Shown here piece by piece: positions 30,668 to 41,361 of a DNA stretch of 64,000 bases (positions are counted from its first letter, which is position 1; every line of letters starts with the position of its first letter). A program made the translations under genes and the position numbers. The notes under the pieces were generated by a model. It was not told where the DNA came from, searched no databases, and saw only the letters and a list, made by a program, of their open reading frames with translations. The DNA is taken from contig NZ_CP090980.1 in assembly GCF_021513135.1 (NCBI RefSeq), forward strand, positions 248,001-312,000, in the 5' to 3' direction. The DNA comes from Vibrio sp. SS-MA-C1-2. Lineage in GTDB: Bacteria; Pseudomonadota; Gammaproteobacteria; Enterobacterales; Vibrionaceae.

Positions 30668-30868
30668 ATTCTCTTATTGTGAAAAACCACAATATTCTTC
30701 CTATCCGCTTTCCTATATTGCGAATTAGTTAATTTAAATCATATTTTGATAATTATGGTAATGGTAAAGTTACTCTAATTTTCTTTATTCTGCTATTATT
30801 AAAACAACAAGTAGTATTGAATAAAAATAGAATAAAACTTATTCTCTAATTATAATAAAGTGATAATT

Positions 30869-32532
30869 ATGACTGTAGATAACAAACCTTGGCTAAAAAA
30901 TTACCCTAAAGATGTCCCTGAGACAATCGATCCTGATCAATTTAAAAATATCAGCGAGCTATTTAAAAAAAGCTTCGAAACGCACGCTCAAAAGGCCGCT
31001 TATGTCAATATGGGACAAAGTTTGAGCTATCAGGATCTTGAAAGCAAAAGCTTAGCCTTTGCCGCTTATTTACAATATGAATTAAAAATGAAAAAAGGTG
31101 ATCGAATCGCCTTAATGATGCCCAATCTTCTTCAATATCCAATTACTATTCTTGGGGCATTACAAGCTGGCTTAGTGATTGTAAACGTTAATCCACTTTA
31201 TACACCCAGAGAGCTAAAACATCAGCTAAGAGATTCAGGTGCAACAGCCATTGTTGCAGTCACAAACTTCGGTAATAACCTTCAACAGGTTCTGCCTGAA
31301 ACGAATCTCAAACATGTTATCTTAACCAAAATTGGAGATGAATTAGCCCCACACAAACGTACATTAGTCAATTTTGTCATTAAATACGTTAAAAAGATTG
31401 TCCCTAAATACAATATCCCTGGTGCAATCTCTCTTCGTCGCGCATTGACTCAAGGTAAACAGCTCCTTTTACTCCTCCTACGATTGTTGCTGAGGATCTC
31501 GCTTATCTTCAATATACAGGCGGTACAACAGGCCCAGCAAAAGGGGCTATGCTGACACATCGAAATATTATTTCAAACGTACTTCAAGTTCATGCCCATT
31601 TCGGGCCAAGAACTCTACTGGATAAAGAACATGCTGTGACACCTCTTCCTCTTTATCATATTTTTGCAAATTCAGTAAGTATGATGTTGATGCTATTTTT
31701 AGGTGGTACCAACTTACTGATTACCAATCCAAGAGATCTAGACAGTTTTGCGAATGATCTCCGTAAATACCCATTTACGATGATTTTTGGTTTAAATACC
31801 TTATTTAATGGTTTAAACAAACATCAAGGCTTTAAGTCACTCGATTTCAGTAATGCCCGTTTTACTATTGCTGGTGGTATGCCGACTCAAAAACATATTG
31901 CCGATGAGTGGCAAAAAATCACAGGAATGCCAATCATTGAAGGTTATGGCTTAACAGAATGCTCCCCTGTTGTCGCTGCAGGCACCCATGAACAGCAATC
32001 ATTTATTCCTTCCATTGGCGTACCATTACCAAGTACTGAATTACGAATTGTCGATGATAATAATCAACCATTAGGTCCTAACGAAATTGGTGAGATTCAA
32101 ATTCGCGGACTTCAAGTGATGAAAGGCTATTGGCGTCAAGAGATAGAAACTGATGCGATTATGCATGAAGGTGGCTGGATTAGTTCGGGCGATATCGGCC
32201 GTATGGACGAAGAGGGTATCTTCTATATTGAAGATCGTAAAAAAGATATGGTTTTAGTCTCTGGATTTAATGTCTTTCCAACAGAGATCGAAGAAGTTGC
32301 TACCCTTCACCCTCATATTGTTGAAGCCGCTGTTATTGGTGTTCCTGATGACGTCACCGGTGAAAAAATCAAACTGTTTGTGGTGGCGAATGGTCACGTT
32401 ACAGCTGATGAAGTTAAAAAGCATTGTCGCAAGCATCTAACCGGTTATAAAAATCCAAAGATTATCGAATTTAGAGATGAACTACCTAAATCGAATGTCG
32501 GTAAAATCCTACGTCGAGAGCTAAGAGAATAA
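30869..32532 (+). pseudogene. fadD: long-chain fatty-acid-CoA ligase FadD, one frameshift
   Basis: AMP-forming enzyme activating fatty acids for beta-oxidation, about 554 aa if restored. The first frame runs from ATG 30869 (a GTG nine bases earlier is also possible). Near 31470 a run of four T, where five are expected, shifts it out of frame. In the other frame the AMP-binding signature YTGGTTGPAKGAMLTHRN, GYGLTECSP, SGDIGRMDEEG and the C-terminal Lys in SNVGKILRREL are all intact. Everything but this one base supports a working gene. Confidence 0.9.
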
Positions 32533-32547
32533 TTTAAACAATAAGCT

Positions 32548-32607
32548 AAAATAGAGCAAATTTTATCCTTCAGTCTAAACAAGTATATAAATTGCTCTAT
32601 TTTTTTA
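32548..32607 (+). terminator. rho-independent terminator of fadD
   Basis: AAAATAGAGCAA at 32548-32559 pairs perfectly with 32592-32603, ending in a run of eight T. Confidence 0.8.
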
Positions 32608-32708
32608 TTCAAGCAACAATCATTTTATAAAAAGAAATACCCTCACACTCATCCCATATCAATGCTAAAATGAAGATGAAAATCACTTCTATTACATAAA
32701 GGTACATC

Positions 32709-33860
32709 ATGAATAACTTTACTTTTCATAATTCAACCATGATCTTCTTTGGTGCAGGCCAAATTGCAGAAATTGCTGCCAATATCCCTTCCGATAAAAA
32801 AGTGTTAGTCACTTACGGTGGTGGCTCAATCAAAAAAAATGGTGTCTATGATCAAGTCTGTTCAGCATTAGAAAACCACACATGGGGTGAATTTAGTGGT
32901 ATTGAGCCAAACCCACAATACAATACCTTAATGAAAGCTGTCGATATGATTGCAGCAGAAGGTTACGATTATCTACTAGCAGTTGGTGGCGGTTCCGTGG
33001 TCGATGGAACTAAATTTATTGCAGCAGCTGCGTGCTTTGAAGGCGAAAACAAGTGGGATATCTGTTCAAAACATGCACCGGTTAAATCTGCATTACCATT
33101 AAGCTGTGTGTTAACATTACCAGCAACAGGTTCTGAAACCAATATTGGTGCCGTCGTTACTAATGGTTCAACAAAGCTTGCCTTCATGTCTCCATTTGTT
33201 CGTCCTGAAATTGCTATTCTTGATCCAAAAACAACGCTGTCTCTTTCTCCTCGTCAATCGGCGAATGGTGTTGTCGATGCCTTTGTTCATGTTATGGAGC
33301 AATACCTAACTTACCCTGTCAATGCTAAGGTTCAAGACCGTTTTGCTGAAGGTCTATTATTAACCTTAATCGAAGAGGGACCAAAAGTGCTGACAACCCC
33401 GGATGATCTTGACGTTCGAGCTAATATCATGTGGGCAGCTACCCAAGGTTTAAATGGTTTAATTGGTGTTGGTGTTCCCCAAGATTGGGCAACCCACATG
33501 ATTGGCCATGAATTAACAGGTAACTATCGTATTGATCATGCTCGTACATTAAGTATTGTTCTTCCTGCGGTTATGCAAGTTCGACGCGAGCAGAAAAAAG
33601 GCAAATTACTGCAATATGCTGAGCGTGTTTGGAATATCACCGAAGGTAGTGATGAACAACGTATTGATGCCGCTATTGCACAAACCAAGGCCTTCTTCAA
33701 AGCAATGGACGTTCCAACGTCTTTAACTGATGTCGATCTGAATGAAGAATCGATTGAACAGTTAATTGCAACGTTAACGGCTAATGGCATGACGCAACTC
33801 GGCGAACAGGGTGAAATTACACCTGAAATTGCCAAAGAGATCTTAATGGTTGCACTTTAA
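32709..33860 (+). CDS. yqhD: NADPH-dependent iron-type alcohol/aldehyde dehydrogenase YqhD
   Basis: 383-aa group III alcohol dehydrogenase; E. coli YqhD reduces toxic short aldehydes with NADPH. The NADP-binding VGGGSVVDGTKF (motif GGGS at about 96) and PATGSETN are present. The metal ligands are the Asp and His of VVDAFVHVMEQY and the two His of HMIGHELTGNYRIDH. Monocistronic with terminator; no yqhC-like regulator adjoins it. Confidence 0.9.
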   Translation: MNNFTFHNSTMIFFGAGQIAEIAANIPSDKKVLVTYGGGSIKKNGVYDQVCSALENHTWGEFSGIEPNPQYNTLMKAVDMIAAEGYDYLLAVGGGSVVDGTKFIAAAACFEGENKWDICSKHAPVKSALPLSCVLTLPATGSETNIGAVVTNGSTKLAFMSPFVRPEIAILDPKTTLSLSPRQSANGVVDAFVHVMEQYLTYPVNAKVQDRFAEGLLLTLIEEGPKVLTTPDDLDVRANIMWAATQGLNGLIGVGVPQDWATHMIGHELTGNYRIDHARTLSIVLPAVMQVRREQKKGKLLQYAERVWNITEGSDEQRIDAAIAQTKAFFKAMDVPTSLTDVDLNEESIEQLIATLTANGMTQLGEQGEITPEIAKEILMVAL

Positions 33861-33952
33861 TTAATTTTTTAGCATGAAATAAATGTCCAGATAATATTAT
33901 TATCCAAAGATGATAAATAATTAACAGCTGGGATAAAGAATTAACTTAATAG

Positions 33953-33990
33953 AAATCTAGCTATATAAAAATTATAGCTAGATTTTTTAT
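33953..33990 (+). terminator. rho-independent terminator of yqhD
   Basis: AAATCTAGCTATA pairs with TATAGCTAGATTT, followed by further T. Confidence 0.8.
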
Positions 33991-34091
33991 TGCCTGATTA
34001 TTATCGTTATTTTAATAAACAATACTGGTAAAATAGAAGCTAATCGATAATAATTATCTTTTATTCACTCTTTACTTCACAGAGCAACCAG

Positions 34092-35771
34092 ATGAAAATT
34101 GAAACTAAATATATAAGACAAGCAGGAAATACTCTCTTACATACCCCTTTACTCAATAAAGGAAATGCATTTTCTGCAAGTGAGCGAAAGCAATTTAATT
34201 TAATTGGTCTACTACCTGAATGTATTGAGACGATTGAAGAGCAAGCCCACCGTTCTTATGTTCAATATTCAACGATGGTTTCTCCAATGCGTAAGCATAT
34301 CTTCTTACGTCAAATTCAAGATACCAATGAAACCCTTTATTACCGTCTGATTAACAATCATGTTGAAGAGATGATGCCTATAATCTATACCCCAACCGTC
34401 GGTGATGCTTGTCAACGTTTCTCTGAAATCTACCGTCGAAACCGTGGTATTTTCCTCTCTATCGCCAATAAATACAGCCTTGATGAAATTATTAATAACG
34501 CGCCAAATCAAGATGTCAAAGTCATCGTTATTACTGATGGTGAACGTATTCTTGGTCTAGGTGATCAGGGAATCGGTGGTATGGGTATTCCAATTGGTAA
34601 ACTTGCTCTATACACTGCTTGTGGCGGTATCAACCCCGAACATACTTTACCGATTGTGATTGATGTGGGTACCAATAACTCAGCACTGCTCTCTGATGAA
34701 CTTTACATGGGGAGTCGTAATCAGCGTATTAGTGGTGATGAATATAATGATTTTATCAATAATTGTATCAAGGCATTAACTAAACGCTGGCCTAAAGCAT
34801 TAATTCAATTCGAAGATTTTGCACAAACAAATGCAATGCCTATCCTGCAACGTTATAAAGATCAAATTTGCTGTTTCAATGATGACATTCAAGGTACTGC
34901 AGCAATCAGTGTTGGTACAATTTTATCCGCAGCGAAAAAGACCGGGAAAAAACTCTCTGAGCAAAAAGTTGTCTTCTCAGGGGCAGGTTCTGCAGGTTGT
35001 GGTATCGCGGAAGCAATCATCTCTCAAATGATCAGTGAAGGTATTAGCGAAGAACAAGCACGCAGCCAGATCTTTATGATTGACCGTTGGGGTCTATTAG
35101 ATGATAGCATGACTAATCTTATCAATTTCCAACAGCCTTTAGCTCAAAAACAAACAATTCGTGATGATTGGGGCATTGATAAAACTCAACAAATAAATCT
35201 TATTGATGTCATTAAAGCCGTTAATCCCGATATCTTAATTGGTGTTACTGGCGTTGCAGGCTTATTTACTAAAGAGATCATTGAAGCGATGGCGGCAGGT
35301 TGTGAACAACCGTTAATCATGCCTCTTTCAAACCCAACAAGCCGTGTTGAAGCAAAACCGTCAGATATTATAAACTGGACTAAAGGTACAGCGATTGTTG
35401 CAACAGGTAGCCCATTTGATGATGTGATGTACGATGGGCAGAAATTCCCAATCGCACAATGTAATAACAGCTATATCTTCCCGGGTATTGGTCTTGCAGT
35501 GATTGCATCAAAAGCAAAACGCGTAACAGAGCAAATGCTTCAAGAGTCAAGTATTGCACTTGCTGATTACATTAAAGACAGTGGCAGTGAACGTTTATTA
35601 CCACCATTGGCTGAAATCCAGCAAGTATCAAAATATATTGCTTTACGCGTTGCATTAAAAGCGATGGAGCAAGGTGTTGCGACCAAATTAAAACCAGAAG
35701 CTATCGAAGCAAAGATTGAAGAAGAGTTCTGGATGCCAGAGTATTGTGATTATCGTCGAATTGCATCTTAA
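34092..35771 (+). CDS. maeA: NAD-dependent malic enzyme
   Basis: 559-aa enzyme converting L-malate to pyruvate and CO2 with NAD. It has the MEP-type signature [12 protein letters not shown], catalytic Tyr in [12 protein letters not shown], the [16 protein letters not shown] segment, and the NAD-binding [13 protein letters not shown]. Length matches E. coli SfcA (565). The ribosome site before the ATG is weak. A bidirectional terminator separates it from the convergent transporter gene. Confidence 0.94.
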   Translation: MKIETKYIRQAGNTLLHTPLLNKGNAFSASERKQFNLIGLLPECIETIEEQAHRSYVQYSTMVSPMRKHIFLRQIQDTNETLYYRLINNHVEEMMPIIYTPTVGDACQRFSEIYRRNRGIFLSIANKYSLDEIINNAPNQDVKVIVITDGERILGLGDQGIGGMGIPIGKLALYTACGGINPEHTLPIVIDVGTNNSALLSDELYMGSRNQRISGDEYNDFINNCIKALTKRWPKALIQFEDFAQTNAMPILQRYKDQICCFNDDIQGTAAISVGTILSAAKKTGKKLSEQKVVFSGAGSAGCGIAEAIISQMISEGISEEQARSQIFMIDRWGLLDDSMTNLINFQQPLAQKQTIRDDWGIDKTQQINLIDVIKAVNPDILIGVTGVAGLFTKEIIEAMAAGCEQPLIMPLSNPTSRVEAKPSDIINWTKGTAIVATGSPFDDVMYDGQKFPIAQCNNSYIFPGIGLAVIASKAKRVTEQMLQESSIALADYIKDSGSERLLPPLAEIQQVSKYIALRVALKAMEQGVATKLKPEAIEAKIEEEFWMPEYCDYRRIAS

Positions 35772-35816
35772 ATATTATATCTTTCTTCGTTGAATTTTAT
35801 AGATATAAAAACAAAA

Positions 35817-35850
35817 AAACGGGTATATCTCTAATGAAATATACCCGTTT
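35817..35850. terminator. bidirectional terminator
   Basis: AAACGGGTATAT pairs perfectly with ATATACCCGTTT; A and T runs flank both sides. It lies between convergent maeA and the BASS-type gene. Confidence 0.85.
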
Positions 35851-35873
35851 GTTTATTCTTTTTTAGCTAAAGG

Positions 35874-36797
35874 TCAACTAAATTTTAATGCGCTTTGCCT
35901 TGCCATAAAGCGTTTTACTAATAAGGGTAAAATTGACGTTGGTATTTGTAACGCCCCCATAATAGCTAAATACTCAGGCCCAAAATAGAGTCCCGCAACA
36001 GTAAAAGTCAAAAATACATTTCGATTAGCCGCCGTGATACCTGCCATTAACGCAAACTCAAAACCTCGTTGGCGGTAAATAATATATCCAATGAAAAAGA
36101 ATAAAATGACGATCATCGATGCTAAGAATAAGTAATTCAAACTTGCAAAAAAATCTTCACGTAATAACCGGCTATAACCATTAATCAAGCCAAATGGAAA
36201 GGCCATGACTAAAATAATCGTGACTTGAGAAACTTTTGCATAAGCACGTTTTAAGGTTGATTGTGCTACAACTCGATAGACCAAAGCAGAAATAATCATT
36301 GGTGCAGCGATAAATATAATCAACCGCTTACAATACTCGACCATATCTAAATTCACGTCACTCGTTTGAAAAACCAACAATGAAATATACAATACAATTG
36401 GCATCAATAAGGTTGATGCGATCGTCATAGCCATCGCTTCTAATGCATCTAGACCCACTGAACGAACAATCGCTGGTGTTGCAAATAAAGATCCCGTTGC
36501 CCCCACAGCAGCTAATGCTAACATCATGCTTTCAGAAGCAGAAAACATCCAACCAATCACAGTTAAAATGAGCGTTAAAATGACATTATGAATAAAAGTG
36601 TAGAGCCAAACTTTTTGACTACACAGTACCTTTATTAATGCTTGTTGGTTTATACCAATTAACGTAAATAACATTAAAAAGAATAAAACATAAGGCAGAT
36701 AAACAAAAACTGCAGACGATATATCAGGTAACGCTACGCCTAAAAAAGCAAAAACTATCAGAAAAATAGCCGAGTGATGAGACATAAATTTAAGCAC
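35874..36797 (-). CDS. BASS-family (bile acid:sodium symporter-like) transporter
   Basis: 307-aa membrane protein with about nine or ten hydrophobic helices. Its LAAVGATGSLFATPAIVRSVGLDA and ITAANRNVFLTF segments look like the paired core regions of the SBF/BASS sodium symporter fold. The substrate is unknown. It is transcribed in the same direction as, and just downstream of, the LysR-type gene, and may import or export a substrate or product of the island that follows. Confidence 0.65.
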   Translation of the reverse strand: MLKFMSHHSAIFLIVFAFLGVALPDISSAVFVYLPYVLFFLMLFTLIGINQQALIKVLCSQKVWLYTFIHNVILTLILTVIGWMFSASESMMLALAAVGATGSLFATPAIVRSVGLDALEAMAMTIASTLLMPIVLYISLLVFQTSDVNLDMVEYCKRLIIFIAAPMIISALVYRVVAQSTLKRAYAKVSQVTIILVMAFPFGLINGYSRLLREDFFASLNYLFLASMIVILFFFIGYIIYRQRGFEFALMAGITAANRNVFLTFTVAGLYFGPEYLAIMGALQIPTSILPLLVKRFMARQSALKFS

Positions 36798-36863
36798 ATA
36801 AACCTCAATTGAATATTGAATTATAGAATTACGACTAACTCAGCCAGTATATTAACATGACAA

Positions 36864-36903
36864 TAAATGATTGTTATTTATTTCTTATTAAAACAATCAT
36901 TTA
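36864..36903. repeat. inverted repeat between lysR and the BASS gene
   Basis: TAAATGATTGTT at 36864-36875 pairs perfectly with 36892-36903. It lies just past the lysR stop and before the transporter start; a weak terminator or an operator are both possible. Confidence 0.5.
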
Positions 36904-36919
36904 AATGTCGTTTATTTAG

Positions 36920-37803
36920 TTAACCGTAAAAATCAGGAATATGCTCTAAACAGAGATCATTAAATGCAATCGCTTGTGGTGACGGTGTACGATCAAGTAA
37001 TCGGTAAATACCTATTTCTCTTTCTACTTTCAAATTGCTTAAGGGCAGCCACGTTAAAGAGTGATGATTTCCCATTAATGCTAATTTAGGTAACGTTGTC
37101 ACTCCCATTCCTAACTCTAATAAGGACAACAATGATGTAATATTCTTAACCGAATAAAGACTATTTTGACTCAGTACCGAAGCCGGTGTTTGCGCTAATA
37201 ATGAACAAGTTCCATTTTTAATAAAGTTATAATGACGCAAAGACTCCCAAACAACAGGTTGTTCTTGTTTCACTAAAGGATGCTCTTTAACACAAACTAC
37301 ACCGATAGGATCGGAAATCAAAGGCGTGAACTGAACCTTATCTTGACCCAGACTAGAAAAATTTCCAAGGGCTAAATCTACTTCACCTGCAAATAGACGT
37401 TCTTGAACGCCAACCGCATTATCATCAATTAAATTCAACTTAATATTCGGATATTTTTGATAAAAGGCACTTAAAACCTTCGGTAATAATTTCGTGGCAA
37501 TAGAAGGAAGCGCTGCAATACTCAACGTACCTCGTTGGCCTTCAGCGGCTAATTGAAGATCATTTTCCAAGGCATCATAGACATGAATAAAATGGACAAT
37601 CTTAGGCAAACATACCTTACCAAACTCCGTTAATTTCGACTTATTTCCGCAATCAAAGAGAGGCTGTCCCAAATTTTTCTCTAACTCTTTTATTGCTGTA
37701 GACAGTGCAGCTTGTGAACGGTTTGCTCGAGTTGCAGCAGCACGAAATCCCCCTCTTCGACAATTAATACAAAATATTTCAATTGTTGTAATTTGATATG
37801 CAT
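36920..37803 (-). pseudogene. LysR-family regulator, one frameshift
   Basis: About 294 aa if restored. From ATG 37803 the frame gives MHIKLQQLKYFVLIVEEG. A run of five G (six expected) then breaks it. In the next frame it continues GFRAAATRANRSQAALSTAI and KELEKNLGQPLFD, the expected helix-turn-helix, then a periplasmic-binding-like effector domain (GTLSIAALPSIATKLLPKV). It diverges from the ridA-led series and a T-N11-A site lies between them, so it probably controls that series. Confidence 0.82.
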
Positions 37804-37859
37804 TTCACCGACTCCCTGTTAGCGAATAATCAATAATAATTATTACATTGAAAATAAAG

Positions 37860-37878
37860 TGATAACTTTTTCTTATCA
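37860..37878 (+). promoter_or_regulatory. LysR-type operator candidate
   Basis: TGATAA and TTATCA form a perfect inverted repeat with a seven-base spacer, containing the T-N11-A arrangement bound by LysR regulators. It lies 57 bases from the lysR start and 94 bases before ridA, in the only divergent gap of the island. Binding is inferred. Confidence 0.5.
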
Positions 37879-37971
37879 ATCATTAAAAATTTACCGTTAG
37901 ATCATTGATTAGTCAACAGGTATTCTTTTTAACAGAAGAAACATTTCGTTAACAAGGATGGGATTTTGACT

Positions 37972-38376
37972 ATGGATACTAATAAAAAATCAGCAGTTAA
38001 AACTGCGCTATTTGCCTCTAAAGCTCCGCTAGAGTGGGCTGTAACAAGCCAAGGCACACTCTATACGGCTCAAATTCCTATTGATAAAACAGGTGCAGTT
38101 GTCGAAGGCGGTATCGAAGCTCAAACCCGTCAAACCATGGAAAATCTCAAACACACCTTAGAATGTGCCGGTGAAAATCTCGATTCAGTTCTTCAGGTTT
38201 TGATCTACGTCACAGATCGTCAATATTTAGCCACGGTAAATGCTGTCTACGCTGAATATTTTGAAGCCCCATTCCCAAATCGAGCCGCTGTTGTCGTCGC
38301 AGGATTAGCTCGCGAAGAGATGTTGGTAGAGTTTGTTGTTTATGCAGCCGTCAATGATTCAATTATCAACGCTTAA
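37972..38376 (+). CDS. RidA/YjgF family protein
   Basis: 134-aa protein of the RidA family, which hydrolyses reactive enamine/imine intermediates or, in catabolic clusters, acts as a dedicated deaminase. GTLYTAQIPID, QTRQTMENLKHTLECAG and the C-terminal FPNRAAVVVAGL, where the Arg is the family's ligand-binding residue, are present. The ATG at 37972 follows AAGGATGGG; a TTG six bases earlier is possible. First gene of the island's plus-strand series, implying an imine or enamine arises in the pathway. Confidence 0.82.
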   Translation: MDTNKKSAVKTALFASKAPLEWAVTSQGTLYTAQIPIDKTGAVVEGGIEAQTRQTMENLKHTLECAGENLDSVLQVLIYVTDRQYLATVNAVYAEYFEAPFPNRAAVVVAGLAREEMLVEFVVYAAVNDSIINA

Positions 38377-38503
38377 CAAACTATTTTTATCAGCTTCTTA
38401 TTAAAATTTTAAAAGACGTATGACAATAAAACAGTTGATTCATTTATCAAATATTAAAAATTCAATCTTATTAAATCCTATCTCATGATAGTAAGGACAC
38501 CCA

Positions 38504-39967
38504 ATGACACAAGTATGTGGTATAGAAACTGAAAAGTCGTTATTTATTGCCGGTCAATGGCAACAAGGTATTAACAGTGTTGCTAACATCAACCCATCAG
38601 ATATTACCGAGTCAATCGGTAACTTTGCTCAAGCAAGCCAAGACCAAGTTGGTCAAGCGATTGCAGCAGCCAATCAAGCTCAACCGACTTGGGAACAGAC
38701 AACACTTGAGCATAAGCAATCCGCTCTTCAGGCAATTGGCGATGAACTGATTGCTCGCTGTGATGAGCTGGGTACCCTACTTTCACGCGAAGAAGGTAAA
38801 CCTTTCGCAGAAGGTCGTGGTGAGATTTATCGTGCTGGTCAATTTTTTCAATATTATGCAGCAGAAGTCCTCCGTCAAATAGGGGAAAATGCGTGCTCTG
38901 TACGTCCAGGTGTCTCTGTTGATGTGACCCGAGAAGCCGTGGGAACGATTGCAATTATCTCACCTTGGAACTTCCCTACTGCAACAGCAGCGTGGAAAAT
39001 TGCACCTGCTTTAGCTTTTGGTAACAGTGTTATCTGGAAACCATCAAACTTAACCCCTGCAAGTGCGGTAGCGCTAACAGAGATTATCTCTCGTCAACAA
39101 GGTATTCCCGCTGGCACTTTTAACCTTGTTTTAGGCAGTGGTTCTATTGTTGGGGATACTTTAATCAATGCAAAAGGAATTGATGGCGTCAGTTTCACTG
39201 GCTCTGTCGATACAGGCCGTAAGATTGCAGCCGCTACCGCCCCTAACTTTGTTAAGTGCCAGCTTGAAATGGGCAGTAAGAATGCCTTAGTTATCGCTGA
39301 TGATGCAGATGTTGAGCTAGCCGTTGAAGCAACAATTGCAGGCTCTTTCTCTGGTGCAGGGCAAAAATGTACCGCGTCTTCTCGTTTAGTGGTTATGGAT
39401 AGCGTTCATGATCAATATGTCGATGCACTAATTCAACGCATGAGCACCTTAAAAGTAGGTCACGCATTAGAAAAAGATATCTTCATGGGTCCTGTTGTTG
39501 ACGATAAGCAACTTGCTTCTAATTTAAATTGGGTTGAAAACGCTCGTCAGAGTGGCGCTGAATTAGCCTTTGGTGGAGAGCAATTGTCTCTACAACATGA
39601 TGGTTACTACATGTCCCCTACTCTTTTCTTGAACACTAAGAATGACTGGGAAGTTAACCAAGAAGAAGTTTTTGCTCCATTAGCTTCCGTCATTCGAGTT
39701 TCGAACTTAGATGAAGCAATTGAAGTTACCAATGGAACCCGCTTTGGATTAACAAGTGGAATCATCACTCAAAACCTAAAAACAAGTGCCATCTTCAAAC
39801 AACAGGCTCAATCTGGCTGTGTCATGGTAAACCTTCCAACGGCTGGCACTGACTATCACGTCCCATTCGGTGGCAGAAAAGAATCTAGCTTTGGCCCTAG
39901 AGAGCAAGGTCAATATGCCCGTGAGTTCTACACTGTTGTTAAAACGGCTTATCAACGTCCTTATTAA
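38504..39967 (+). CDS. aldehyde dehydrogenase, alpha-ketoglutarate-semialdehyde dehydrogenase-like
   Basis: 487-aa NAD(P)-dependent dehydrogenase. SPWNFPTATAAWKIAPAL and FTGSVDTGRKIA bind the cofactor; the catalytic Glu is in LEMGSKNALV and the Cys in GAGQKCTASSR. The C-terminus (VMVNLPTAGTDYHVPFGGRK, then GPREQGQYAREFYTVVKTAY) closely follows enzymes that oxidise 2,5-dioxovalerate to 2-oxoglutarate in sugar-acid and hydroxyproline breakdown. No other gene of those routes is here, so the real aldehyde is open. AAGGA precedes the ATG; ridA ends 127 bases upstream. Confidence 0.82.
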   Translation: MTQVCGIETEKSLFIAGQWQQGINSVANINPSDITESIGNFAQASQDQVGQAIAAANQAQPTWEQTTLEHKQSALQAIGDELIARCDELGTLLSREEGKPFAEGRGEIYRAGQFFQYYAAEVLRQIGENACSVRPGVSVDVTREAVGTIAIISPWNFPTATAAWKIAPALAFGNSVIWKPSNLTPASAVALTEIISRQQGIPAGTFNLVLGSGSIVGDTLINAKGIDGVSFTGSVDTGRKIAAATAPNFVKCQLEMGSKNALVIADDADVELAVEATIAGSFSGAGQKCTASSRLVVMDSVHDQYVDALIQRMSTLKVGHALEKDIFMGPVVDDKQLASNLNWVENARQSGAELAFGGEQLSLQHDGYYMSPTLFLNTKNDWEVNQEEVFAPLASVIRVSNLDEAIEVTNGTRFGLTSGIITQNLKTSAIFKQQAQSGCVMVNLPTAGTDYHVPFGGRKESSFGPREQGQYAREFYTVVKTAYQRPY

Positions 39968-39980
39968 TAAGAAAAAATTG

Positions 39981-40108
39981 TAGATCTAAAGTAATTGGAG
40001 TTGCTAGTCGGTGGCAAGTGAATGAGGCCCCATGAGTATAGGCGCTCTATATGATTGGGGCGAATGAGCACAGCCAACAACCTAGCAACTTCAAGTAAGA
40101 CGGGTATA
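39981..40108 (+). repeat. ERIC-like element, first of a nearly identical tandem pair
   Basis: Full copy starting 14 bases after the aldehyde dehydrogenase stop. It differs from the adjoining copy at only about three positions away from the junction. Confidence 0.9.
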
Positions 40109-40234
40109 TACCTAAAGTAATTGGAGTTGCTAGTAGGCGGCAAGTGAATGAGGCCCCATGAGTATAGGCGCTCTATATGATTGGGGCGAATGAGCACAGC
40201 CAACAACCTAGCAACTTCAAGTAAGACGGGTATA
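40107..40234 (+). repeat. ERIC-like element, second of a nearly identical tandem pair
   Basis: Shares its first two bases with the end of the preceding copy and ends 23 bases before the dipeptidase start codon. The near-identity implies a recent tandem duplication of the 127-base unit. Confidence 0.9.
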
Positions 40235-40257
40235 AGCCAATCAACCAAGGAGCGGAT

Positions 40258-41244
40258 ATGTATCAACAACGTATAGTGATCGATGGTTTGCAATACTGCA
40301 ACTGGAATCGAGAGTACTTTCAAACATTAAAAGCGGGCGGGATCACGGCTGTTCATGCCACGTTGGTTTATCACGAAACAGCCCGTGAAACATTAACTCG
40401 TTTTGCTGAATGGAATTTACGTTTTGAGAAATATGCAGACCTTATCATGCCGATTCGCTCTGTAGAGGATATTCAACTGGCAAAGCAAACTGGCAAAGTT
40501 GGGATCTTTCTTGGTGCTCAAAACTGTTCGCCTATCGATGACGAAATCGGTTTGATTGAAGTCATGAGACAGCAAGGCTTGTTAATTATGCAGTTAACGT
40601 ATAACAACCAAAGCCTATTAGCGACAGGTTGTTATGAAAGTGATGATACGGGGCTCACTCGATTCGGCAAACAAGCAATTCAAGAGATGAATCGAGTCGG
40701 CATGATCATTGATATGTCACACAGTGCTGAGCGTTCAACACTAGAAACAATTGAGCACTCTTCTCGACCTATTTGCATTAGTCATGCGAATCCGCTATTT
40801 GCCCATGATGCACTAAGAAATAAGTCGGAAACCGTGATTAAAGCAATGACGGAAAGAGGTGGATTACTCGGGTTTAGTCTTTACCCTTTCCATCTTCCAA
40901 ATGGCAGTCAATGTACCCTGAATGACTTCTGTCAAATGGTCGCTAAAACGGCGGATATGGTTGGTGTCGAACATCTTGGTATAGGTAGTGACTTATGCCT
41001 TAATCAACCACAATCTGTTTTAGAGTGGATGAGAAATGGCAGATGGTCAAAATCTATGGATTATGGCGAAGGCTCGAAATCTAACAGTGGATGGCCTGAT
41101 GCTCTCCCTTGGTTCTGTGGAAGTTCCGGTATGGAGAATATCTATAATGGACTCCTCCATTATGGCTTTAGTGAACCAGAGGTTGGTCAAATTATCGGTG
41201 AAAACTGGTATCAATTTCTGCAACAAGGATTAAAGCCTATTTAA
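40258..41244 (+). CDS. renal dipeptidase-like metallohydrolase
   Basis: 328-aa member of the membrane-dipeptidase (peptidase M19) superfamily. It begins VIDGLQYCNWNREYF and TAVHATLVYHE, resembling the pseudomonad protein encoded beside the dimethylglycine demethylase genes rather than true renal dipeptidases. The usual N-terminal metal-binding DxH is replaced by DGL. MIIDMSHSAERST, ICISHANP and HLGIGSDL keep the later metal-ligand regions. No signal peptide is seen, so it is cytoplasmic. GGAG precedes the ATG. It may cleave a dipeptide-like or amidated intermediate; the substrate is unknown. Confidence 0.75.
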   Translation: MYQQRIVIDGLQYCNWNREYFQTLKAGGITAVHATLVYHETARETLTRFAEWNLRFEKYADLIMPIRSVEDIQLAKQTGKVGIFLGAQNCSPIDDEIGLIEVMRQQGLLIMQLTYNNQSLLATGCYESDDTGLTRFGKQAIQEMNRVGMIIDMSHSAERSTLETIEHSSRPICISHANPLFAHDALRNKSETVIKAMTERGGLLGFSLYPFHLPNGSQCTLNDFCQMVAKTADMVGVEHLGIGSDLCLNQPQSVLEWMRNGRWSKSMDYGEGSKSNSGWPDALPWFCGSSGMENIYNGLLHYGFSEPEVGQIIGENWYQFLQQGLKPI

Positions 41245-41361
41245 TCATTTAACCCAAACTTGCTCTCTTTGGTAAAGGTACTCAAATGTTCTTTTATTTA
41301 TTCAAAGAGAGTTGGTTAAACTCACATTTGCAACTGCAACTAGTACTGATGGAGTCAGACT

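Noticed and set aside
36920-37672. LysR gene taken as starting at 37672 without a DNA-binding domain
   Set aside because: The missing helix-turn-helix is present upstream in another frame across a run of five G, so the gene reaches 37803.
39981-40234. Direct tandem repeat considered as a CRISPR or satellite array
   Set aside because: Only two units, no spacers, and the unit is the dispersed ERIC-like element.
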